From contig JAKEEP010000162.1 in assembly GCA_022616475.1 (NCBI GenBank), positions 1 to 59,488 on the forward strand: a DNA stretch of 59,488 nt, written 5' to 3'. Position numbers and translations under genes: made by a program. This DNA is from Phycisphaerales bacterium. Its GTDB lineage: Bacteria; Planctomycetota; Phycisphaerae; Phycisphaerales; SM1A02. Under the pieces are notes generated by a model that had not been told where the DNA came from, did no database searches, and saw only the letters and a program-made list of their open reading frames with translations. Positions 33,036 to 40,039 of this stretch are shown here, one piece after another (the first letter of the stretch is position 1; every line of letters begins with the position of its first letter).

Positions 33036-34157
33036 ATGAGCCATGTCAAAGTGAAGGAGGCGAAACCCACCCATCGCGCCGGCAAGTCGTCTCGACCGGC
33101 CGCAACCATGCGTGCCTTTGTCATGCGCCGCATCGGCGAAGTGGGCGTGATGAACAAACCCATCCCCGAGCCTGGCCCGAACGACGCGATCATCCGCACC
33201 ACCGCCGCGCTCATCTGCACCTCGGATACGCACACCGTCGCCGGCGCCATTGGCGAACGGCTGAACATCACGCTTGGCCACGAAGCCGTCGGCGTCATCC
33301 ACCAGCTCGGCAGCGAAGTGGTGGGGTTCCAGATCGGCCAGCGCGTCGCGGTCAACGCCATCACGCCCTGCTATCAATGCAGTTATTGCCAGCGCGGCTA
33401 CTCATCACAATGCGGCGGCATGCTCGGCGGTTGGAAGTTCGCCAACACTAAAGACGGCAGCATGGCCGAGTACTTCCACGTCAACAACGCCCAGGCCAAT
33501 CTCGCGCCCATTCCCGACACCCTCACCGATGAGCAAGCGGTGTACTGCGCCGACATGCTCTCGACCGGCTTCGTCGCCGCTGAGTACGCCAACATCCCCA
33601 TCGGCGGCACCGTTGCGGTCTTCGCGCAGGGACCTGTCGGCCTCATGGCCACCGTCGGCGCGCGCCTGCTCGGCGCCGGTCTGGTCATCGGCGTTGAAAG
33701 CATGCCCAATCGGCAGGCGATGGCGAAACGCTTCGGGGCTGATGTGATCATCGATCACACCAAGACCGATCCGGTCGCCGAGATTCTCAAGCTTACCGGC
33801 GGCCAGGGCGTTGATGCGGCCATCGAGGCCCTCGGCTCGCACGCGACCTTCCAGGCGTGCATCAAGGCCACCAGGCCCGGCGGCACGATCTCAAACGTCG
33901 GCTACCACGGCGACGGCGACTCGGTCCCCATTCCGCGCCTCGAGTGGGGCGTGGGCATGAGCGACAAGACGATCCGAACCGCGCTGTGCCCGGGCGGGTC
34001 GGAGCGCATGAGCCGCCTCATGCGCCTCATCGAGCACGGCCGCGTTAATCCCCTGCCCATGACCACGCACCGCTTCCGCTTCCAGGACATCGAGCGAGCC
34101 TTCCGCATGATGCAGACCAAGGAAGATGGCATCATCAAACCGTTGATAACGTTTTGA
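33036..34157 (+). CDS. Zinc-dependent alcohol dehydrogenase
   Basis: The 373-residue medium-chain dehydrogenase has the catalytic zinc site around 'LICTSDTHTVAGAI ... LGHEAVGVIHQLG' (C, H, E) and an NAD(P)-binding stretch 'VAVFAQGPVGLMATVGARLL' (GxGxxG-like variant). It ends with the usual family segment. A 24-residue basic N-terminal extension (MSHVKVKEAKPTHRAGKSSR) precedes the family start 'MRAFVMRRIG' at 33108, which might be the true start. It resembles isopropanol/secondary-alcohol dehydrogenases; fermentative redox balancing in low oxygen is plausible. Downstream of the USP gene in one operon. Confidence 0.88.
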   Translation: MSHVKVKEAKPTHRAGKSSRPAATMRAFVMRRIGEVGVMNKPIPEPGPNDAIIRTTAALICTSDTHTVAGAIGERLNITLGHEAVGVIHQLGSEVVGFQIGQRVAVNAITPCYQCSYCQRGYSSQCGGMLGGWKFANTKDGSMAEYFHVNNAQANLAPIPDTLTDEQAVYCADMLSTGFVAAEYANIPIGGTVAVFAQGPVGLMATVGARLLGAGLVIGVESMPNRQAMAKRFGADVIIDHTKTDPVAEILKLTGGQGVDAAIEALGSHATFQACIKATRPGGTISNVGYHGDGDSVPIPRLEWGVGMSDKTIRTALCPGGSERMSRLMRLIEHGRVNPLPMTTHRFRFQDIERAFRMMQTKEDGIIKPLITF

Positions 34158-34235
34158 GGCCACCAGAACATCCACGTCCGCACAAATAGATGAGCGTGTG
34201 CGCCAAGGATGGCACGGACACCGCGAGCTTGGGCA

Positions 34236-35792
34236 TTATCCCACGAGCGCAGGCTGGATCAGCAAGAACGTCCAGACGGTGATCAGCGCGATCGCGACAA
34301 CGTTCAGCCAGAATCCGGCCTTGAGCATCTGGCGCATCGTGACCATGCCGGTGCCGAGGGCCATGGCGTTGGGCGGCGTGCCGACGGGCATCATGAACGC
34401 CAGGCTTGCCGCGACTGTCGCGGGAAAGATCAGCAGGTATGAGTGCACGCCCAGGCCAGGCGCGATCGCGGCGAGGATCGGCACCAGCGTCGTCGCCGTC
34501 GCTGTGTTGCTGGCGATCTCGGTGAACATCACGACGCCGGCTACAACCAGGACCACGAGGGCGATGGTGGGGATGCCGACGACGCCTGCATGATGCGCCA
34601 GGCTGCCCAGGAACTCGGCGACCCCGTTGCGCTCGATCGCAGCAGCCAGGCTCAAGCCGCCTCCAAAGAGAATGAGAATGCCCCATGGCAAGCGCGCTGC
34701 GGTGGGCCAATCCATGACGCCCCACCCGCCCGCTCCGGCTGCCTTTCGGCCAGCAGGGATGATGAACAGAGCCAGCGCACCGAGGATCGCTATCCCCGAA
34801 TCCGTCAACCCCATCAACGGATGAATGGCACTCTGGCCGGAACCAATCTGCATTTTCACTAGAAGAGGCCGAAACACCCAGGCGAGAGCCGTCATGGTGA
34901 ACACGATGAACGTCGCCCATTGAGGGCGGGTCATCGGGCCCAGTTCCGCGAAAGACTTCACGATGTGCTCGCCGCCGCCCTCGACTGGCTTCATCCGGAT
35001 CGGGAAGAGCAAGCGCGTGAGCAGCAGCCACGCGATCGGCAGGAACACAGCTGCCAGAGGCACGCCGATCACCAGCCACTGCATGAAGCTGATTTCGCGC
35101 CGATACGGCTGTTCGATCTCATCGCGAATGAAGGCTGCAAGGAACGTGTTGGGCGGCGTGCCGATCAGCGTCGCCACGCCGCTGATCGACGATGCGTAGG
35201 CGATGCCCAGCACGACGCAGGCGGCAAAGTTGGACTGCTCGACGGTTGAATCGGCGCTTGATTCGCTGCGCTGGCGCACGAGCGCAATGACGCTGAGGCC
35301 GATTGGAAGCATCATGGCGGCCTTGGCGGTGTTGGAAACGAAGCCGCCCATCATCGCGGTCGCGAGCATGCACCCGCCGACCATATTGATTGGTTTAGTC
35401 CCGACGAGTCGCAGCGTGATCAGCGCGATGCGCTGGTCGAGCCCGCACCTTTGCATCGACAGCGCCAGGATGAACCCGCCCATGAACAGGAAGATCAGAT
35501 CAGAGGCGTACGGCGCCGCGGCATCACGAATACTCCCGGCTCCAAGCATGGGCAGCATCGCCACCGGCAAGAGCGCGGTGACCGCGAGATCGACCGCTTC
35601 GGTGATCCACCACACAGCCATCCACATCAGGAGCGCCGCGGTGGCGCGGCCGGCGTGCGAGAACATCGCCCAGTCGCCGGACATGTCCTGGTACTGCGCT
35701 GGGAGCAGGAGATAGGCGAGAAGGCCGAGCACCGGACCGCTCACAAGGTCGATGCGCTTGATGGAGGGAATGGCGGCCGTTCTCAATCGCAT
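34236..35792 (-). CDS. DASS-family sodium/dicarboxylate or sulfate symporter
   Basis: The 518-residue integral membrane protein has about 12 helices. 'LLMWMAVWWITEAVDLAVTA' and 'LIFLFMGGFILALSMQRCG' (family start), 'GGFVSNTAKAAMMLPIGLSV' (SNT motif) and, in the C-terminal half, 'FTEIASNTATATTLVPILAA' (second SNT motif) define the DASS/SLC13 fold. It imports C4-dicarboxylates or related anions with Na+. Its start is 20 bp after the preceding minus-strand gene, so it is probably cotranscribed with the 35813-36169 gene. Confidence 0.9.
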   Translation of the reverse strand: MRLRTAAIPSIKRIDLVSGPVLGLLAYLLLPAQYQDMSGDWAMFSHAGRATAALLMWMAVWWITEAVDLAVTALLPVAMLPMLGAGSIRDAAAPYASDLIFLFMGGFILALSMQRCGLDQRIALITLRLVGTKPINMVGGCMLATAMMGGFVSNTAKAAMMLPIGLSVIALVRQRSESSADSTVEQSNFAACVVLGIAYASSISGVATLIGTPPNTFLAAFIRDEIEQPYRREISFMQWLVIGVPLAAVFLPIAWLLLTRLLFPIRMKPVEGGGEHIVKSFAELGPMTRPQWATFIVFTMTALAWVFRPLLVKMQIGSGQSAIHPLMGLTDSGIAILGALALFIIPAGRKAAGAGGWGVMDWPTAARLPWGILILFGGGLSLAAAIERNGVAEFLGSLAHHAGVVGIPTIALVVLVVAGVVMFTEIASNTATATTLVPILAAIAPGLGVHSYLLIFPATVAASLAFMMPVGTPPNAMALGTGMVTMRQMLKAGFWLNVVAIALITVWTFLLIQPALVG

Positions 35793-35812
35793 CTGCCAGC
35801 GATGATCGTGCT

Positions 35813-36169
35813 TTAGTGGGCTTCTTCCAAATCAGCAATCGCCGCCAGAATGAGCGGCATGCCAATGAATGTCATCATGCTAAGCGCCACGCAGAAGCCC
35901 AGAAGGACCAGACCGGCCTCAAGCACCGCAATGGAGACAATCGCTGACCCGATGGCCATGACCCCAATGATGCCCAGCGCGAGCTTGAATGCACCCCACG
36001 CCGATCTTGATGGGGACGGTGAGGGCACTTCTTCCGCAGCGACACCTTCCTGTTCTTCGACCTGAGCGGCTGGGGGCAGCGCTTCTGGATTGCGTTGTAT
36101 TGGCGGGAGAGTCCACCGTGATGCAAACGGCGCGGGTTGCGGTATCAAGGTTGGCGCACATGCGGACAT
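35813..36169 (-). CDS. Small two-helix membrane protein
   Basis: The 118-residue protein starts at the ATG at 36169 (GGAG upstream). A Pro/Glu/Ser-rich N-terminal half (MSACAPTLIPQPAPF...) is followed by two helices ('LALGIIGVMAIGSAIVSIAV', 'GLVLLGFCVALSMMTFIGMP'). No family recognised. Motif 36236-36255 lies 66 bp upstream and the transporter gene follows, so it may be the first gene of a regulon operon. Confidence 0.55.
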   Translation of the reverse strand: MSACAPTLIPQPAPFASRWTLPPIQRNPEALPPAAQVEEQEGVAAEEVPSPSPSRSAWGAFKLALGIIGVMAIGSAIVSIAVLEAGLVLLGFCVALSMMTFIGMPLILAAIADLEEAH

Positions 36170-36235
36170 GGCATTAGCTCCTTCAAGCAGATGCGATCTG
36201 TCTGATTCAAAGTACGACCTGCTCGACGGGTTGGA

Positions 36236-36255
36236 CACCCGGAAACCACCCCGTT
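36236..36255 (-). promoter_or_regulatory. Regulon palindrome (two mismatches)
   Basis: On the minus strand AACGGGGTGGTTTCCGGGTG, two mismatches to consensus, 66 bp from the small membrane-protein start. Confidence 0.6.
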
Positions 36256-36290
36256 GACGGCTGCAGCGTGCGCATCGTGAATGTGCGCTG

Positions 36291-36310
36291 GACAAGGTGA
36301 TTTCCCTGTG
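36291..36310 (+). promoter_or_regulatory. Regulon palindrome (three mismatches)
   Basis: GACAAGGTGATTTCCCTGTG, three mismatches, 85 bp upstream of the ECF sigma gene; it is back-to-back with the previous site. Confidence 0.5.
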
Positions 36311-36395
36311 TTGCGCGGCCCTTCTTTGACGTTTACTCATCGCAACGTTCGTGCGATGAACGTTCGAAGGAAGGATCGTTCGCAAGGAGCTTGCC

Positions 36396-37022
36396 ATGGT
36401 CACTGCTGCCAGACAACTGAACGACCTGACCACGCATGAGCTGATTGAGCACTGCAAACATGGGGAATCAGAAGCCTGGAGCGCGCTGATTACGCGATTC
36501 GGTTGCTTGGTCCATTCGATTCCACACCGATACGGGATGTGTGAAGCCGATGCCGATGATGTCTTTCAGAGCGTCATCGCCAAGCTGTTTCGGTGCCTGG
36601 CACAAGTAAAAGATCCGCGGAAACTTCCTTCATGGCTAATCACTGTCACGCGCCGGGAGTGCTGGCGTCTGCAAGCGGGGCGATGGGAGACAGGGGACCT
36701 TGCGGATCGCTCTCCTATTTCAGATGAGTCGGTGGAGGACCAGGCCACGCGGCGGGAGCAACAGCGCATCGTACATGAGGCTCTGGGACGCCTGTCGGAG
36801 CCGGAGCGACAGCTCATCACGGCGTTCTTTCTGGATTCGACTTCGCCTAGCTACGCCGCGGTTGCTGCCCGGCTTGACCGCAAGATCGGCAGCATCGGGC
36901 CCACGCGTGCCCGCATCTTCAGGAAGCTCGAAAGGACTCTCATCGAACTTGGTCTCCATACAGAACTTGATCTCGACTCTTCGATGGCATTGGCCCGACG
37001 CCAGAACCGAAACGCAGCCTAG
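36396..37022 (+). CDS. ECF-type RNA polymerase sigma factor
   Basis: The 208-residue protein has the sigma70 region 2 stretch 'GESEAWSALITRFGCLVHSI' with 'ADDVFQSVIAKLFRCLAQV' and region 4 'ALGRLSEPERQLITAFFLDS ... SYAAVAARLDRKIGSIGPTR'. Such ECF41-like/planctomycete sigma factors recruit polymerase to stress genes. ATG at 36396. A regulon motif copy is 85 bp upstream, and a universal stress protein gene follows after 42 bp, so it could be both controlled by the motif and a further regulator of the region. Confidence 0.88.
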   Translation: MVTAARQLNDLTTHELIEHCKHGESEAWSALITRFGCLVHSIPHRYGMCEADADDVFQSVIAKLFRCLAQVKDPRKLPSWLITVTRRECWRLQAGRWETGDLADRSPISDESVEDQATRREQQRIVHEALGRLSEPERQLITAFFLDSTSPSYAAVAARLDRKIGSIGPTRARIFRKLERTLIELGLHTELDLDSSMALARRQNRNAA

Positions 37023-37064
37023 GCGGCCTTGTGCCCGCGAAATCCAAGAGACAGGAACATTGCT

Positions 37065-38024
37065 ATGACAACCATGAAACCGCAGTTCGAGTTGAAGCAA
37101 ACAGCGGCGCCACGCCAGCAAGTTCGCAAGATTCTTGTCGGCGCAGATTTCTCAGATAACACCAGCAACGCCCTGAAATGGGCGACAGAACTTGCTGCGT
37201 CGCTTCATGCAGAGATCATCCTCGTGCACGCCATCGATAGCGACCTCCCCGCCATCGCGCATGCTCGCGAACAGTTGAGCCAACGGTTTCGCGACAAGCT
37301 CGACGCCCTGGGCGCGCAATTGAAGGTCCGCGGCGTCAAGGCGAGCAGCGAATGCCGCATCGGAAAGGCCTGGCAAGTGATCCCGCTTTCCGCTCAGGAA
37401 CACCACGTCGATCTCATCGTCCTTGGAGCTCATGGGCGGTCATCGATGGCTGAGCGTTTCCTGGGCAGCACGGCGGCGCGAGTCATAAAGACCACTTCGA
37501 TCCCTGTGCTCACCATCCACCGTGGAATGTCCTCCAAAGTTGGACAGAATCCCATCCGGACGATTCTCGTGACAACCGACTTCTCCGAGGAAGCCTCGTT
37601 GGCAACGAGCATGGCGGCACGCCTGCTGAAGGCTTCGGGCAAGCCGTCGAGGCTGATCCTGCTTCACACGGTGGCGCTGTTAGTCGATCACGGCATTCCT
37701 GATATTCCCATGCCTATTCCGCACTATTGGGATGAGGCTGAGCGAACCGCCGCGAAACAGTTAGAGACAATGGCGGCCGGCCTGAAGTCTGACTTGCTGC
37801 AGGTTGAAGTAAAGACGTTCCGCGGGTACCCGGCGGAGTCCATTCTCCACGAGGCGCAAGCTCTGAAGGCCGACTTGATTGCCATGGGCACGCAGGGGCG
37901 CACCGGCATCAATCGCTTTTTCATGGGCAGCGTCGCCGAGCGCGTCTTGCATCATGCGCCGTGCCCCGTGCTCACCGTGCGCAAGCCTGACGCGGACGAA
38001 CCGATCAGGCTGTCGGCGGATTGA
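37065..38024 (+). CDS. Universal stress protein (tandem Usp domains)
   Basis: About 319 residues from the ATG at 37065 (CAGGAA upstream; an earlier in-frame start would add 12 residues). Two Usp domains: 'ILVGADFSDNTSNALKWATE' with 'GAHGRSSMAERFLGSTAARV', and 'ILVTTDFSEEASLATSMAAR' with 'GTQGRTGINRFFMGSVAERV'. Both keep the ATP-binding G-x2-G-x9-G-S pattern. It is paralogous to the 32106 protein. Downstream of the sigma-factor gene in the same orientation. Confidence 0.92.
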   Translation: MTTMKPQFELKQTAAPRQQVRKILVGADFSDNTSNALKWATELAASLHAEIILVHAIDSDLPAIAHAREQLSQRFRDKLDALGAQLKVRGVKASSECRIGKAWQVIPLSAQEHHVDLIVLGAHGRSSMAERFLGSTAARVIKTTSIPVLTIHRGMSSKVGQNPIRTILVTTDFSEEASLATSMAARLLKASGKPSRLILLHTVALLVDHGIPDIPMPIPHYWDEAERTAAKQLETMAAGLKSDLLQVEVKTFRGYPAESILHEAQALKADLIAMGTQGRTGINRFFMGSVAERVLHHAPCPVLTVRKPDADEPIRLSAD

Positions 38025-38056
38025 CTGCGCCCCTCGAATTCAATCAGGAGAACTCC

Positions 38057-38563
38057 ATGGCAAGGTTTCTTCACGTCTGTTTCACAACCGCAGCGGCAGT
38101 AATGCTGATTTCATGCGCGCAGAATCGCAATCAAACTGCGGGCGCTGGCGACACCCAGCGTCCGGTCGAACCGATGGATGACCAGTACGAGGTCCCGCCG
38201 CCGCGCGACACTGTGCCCGAGGTCATGCAGGCCAAGCTCGCCAACGCCCAAGCGGTGCTCGAAGGACTGGCCCTGGCCGACTACGCCCAGATCGAAACCA
38301 ATGCGCTGGCGCTGAAGCGCATCAGCCAGGGCGGCGACTGGCTGGTGCAGGATTCCGCAACGTATTTCGATTTCAGCTCAGAGTTCCGCGACATCTGCAA
38401 TGACCTTGCGAATCACTCCCGCGCTCAGAACATGCAGGCTCTCACAAGCGACTACGCCAACCTCGTCAACTCCTGCGTCGCCTGCCACGACTACCTACGC
38501 AAGGAGCGGCAGACCAAGGACATGCCCGGCCGGATCTCAATGGGCCTTCCGCCAAGACGCTGA
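38057..38563 (+). CDS. Monohaem c-type cytochrome lipoprotein
   Basis: The 168-residue protein starts at the ATG at 38057 (AGGAG upstream). A signal peptide has lipobox 'AVMLISCAQN', so it should be lipid-anchored outside the cytoplasm. A C-terminal 'YANLVNSCVACHDYLRKERQ' carries a single CxxCH haem-binding motif in a helical, cytochrome c'-like arrangement ('FSSEFRDICNDLANHSRAQN'). Probably an electron carrier or redox sensor in the periplasm; it belongs to the USP/sigma operon side of the region. Confidence 0.75.
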   Translation: MARFLHVCFTTAAAVMLISCAQNRNQTAGAGDTQRPVEPMDDQYEVPPPRDTVPEVMQAKLANAQAVLEGLALADYAQIETNALALKRISQGGDWLVQDSATYFDFSSEFRDICNDLANHSRAQNMQALTSDYANLVNSCVACHDYLRKERQTKDMPGRISMGLPPRR

Positions 38564-38647
38564 TTCAGGCACGCTCGCGCCTTGAATCAAGCCACCGGAG
38601 GATTGGCACATGTGGTTGCGTGCGCCGTCACCCTCCCGAGGGCTGCG

Positions 38648-38667
38648 AACAGGGCGGTTTTATCGTA
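38648..38667 (+). promoter_or_regulatory. Weak regulon palindrome upstream of HAF protein
   Basis: AACAGGGCGGTTTTATCGTA, about four mismatches, 58 bp from the HAF-repeat protein start. Confidence 0.4.
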
Positions 38668-38725
38668 TCGAAAAACGCGGCAGCGGGTTCTTCTGATGTG
38701 TGGGGTTCACGAAGGAGACATCGCC

Positions 38726-39964
38726 ATGCTATCTCGCACACAACCCATCCAAGTCATTGCCGCCATCGCGCTCATGATCAGCTCGGGCGCCCTCGCCGAT
38801 ATGCAGTACGAGTTCACGCTTGTTGACGCGTTCACGCCTAACTACGCCCTACGCGAAACGTACATTTACGACATCAACGATCAAAACCTGGCGGTTGGGA
38901 CCACGACAATCACGATCCAGCTTCCGAATGGGTCATCGACGACGACGTACACCGGCTTTTACTGGACGCCGGAGACGGAGAAGGCAGCCGTCGAACTCTC
39001 GTGGCCCAAGGGCGTGAACAATGGCGGCCTGATGGCGGGCTCGTTGCAAACATATGACATTCCGACTGATCAGTTCACCAACATGCCGCTGTTGCCTTCA
39101 ACCTTTCCGCCGCTGGTGCTGCTTGGGGTGAACGACGGCGGCGTCGCAGTAGGTTACGTGCAGATCTGTAACTGCTCCAACAGCCAAGGAACACTTCAGA
39201 TTCCGTATGTGTGGGATGCCGCAAACGGCGCGCGTTCGCTCAGCGTTCCCAACGCCAAGGGCGCCGCGCGGATCAACAGCAATGGTTTGATCGTCGGTTG
39301 GACCGGCAGTTGGAGCATGCCCGACAGCTACATGTACAACCTCAACGCCAACACGTACACGATCATGAGCACACAGTTCGCAGAGCCCAACGCCCAGACC
39401 ACTGCCGTCGATGTGAACGACAACAACGTTGTCGTGGGTTGGCGGAAAAACAGCACCGGCTCGATCAGCTGGGGCTACACGTGGACGCCGGGCGAGAGTC
39501 CCACGCTGCTACCGCTGCCGCCTGAGGGCTTCCAACCGCACCTGCGTCCGACGAGCATCAACAATGATGGCGTGATCGTCGGTTCGATCTACACTCCCAT
39601 CGCCACGCAGCTCGCCTTCGTATACGACGCCGAGCATGGTGTGCGCGAACTGAGCACGCTCACCAATGAACCAGCCGGGTTCACGCTCATGACCGCAACG
39701 GCGATCAACGACAACGGCTGGATCGTCGGCTACGGCTACGGTGGCGGCGGAATGTACAAGTCGTTTGTGCTTCAGCCGATCGTGCCCGTGATGGGAGATG
39801 CAACCGGTGATGGCCTCGTGAATGTTAACGACCTTCTTGCGGTGATCAGCGCTTGGGGTACGTGCCCTCTCCCCCCAGCCACATGCCCTGCCGACCTCAA
39901 TGGCAACGGCGCGGTCGGTATCGACGATCTGCTGATCGTGATCAACAACTGGACGGGGATTTGA
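38726..39964 (+). CDS. Secreted HAF-repeat protein with dockerin-like C-terminus
   Basis: About 412 residues from the ATG at 38726 (GAAGGAG upstream). A signal peptide (MLSRTQPIQVIAAIALMISS) precedes a set of Kelch-like/HAF repeats ('INDQNLAVGTTT', 'VNDNNVVVGWRKN', 'INNDGVIVGSIY', 'INDNGWIVGYGYG'). The C-terminus is the dockerin-like module 'GLVNVNDLLAVISAWG ... AVGIDDLLIVINNW'. Probably a surface or extracellular protein; molecular function unknown. An in-frame upstream start exists but lacks a signal peptide. Confidence 0.75.
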   Translation: MLSRTQPIQVIAAIALMISSGALADMQYEFTLVDAFTPNYALRETYIYDINDQNLAVGTTTITIQLPNGSSTTTYTGFYWTPETEKAAVELSWPKGVNNGGLMAGSLQTYDIPTDQFTNMPLLPSTFPPLVLLGVNDGGVAVGYVQICNCSNSQGTLQIPYVWDAANGARSLSVPNAKGAARINSNGLIVGWTGSWSMPDSYMYNLNANTYTIMSTQFAEPNAQTTAVDVNDNNVVVGWRKNSTGSISWGYTWTPGESPTLLPLPPEGFQPHLRPTSINNDGVIVGSIYTPIATQLAFVYDAEHGVRELSTLTNEPAGFTLMTATAINDNGWIVGYGYGGGGMYKSFVLQPIVPVMGDATGDGLVNVNDLLAVISAWGTCPLPPATCPADLNGNGAVGIDDLLIVINNWTGI

Positions 39965-40039
39965 ACACATGAATGATCAATGAATGAATGCATGAAGGCA
40001 TAGCTACGAATTTCGCCAACCGACTTGAAGGAGTTGAAA

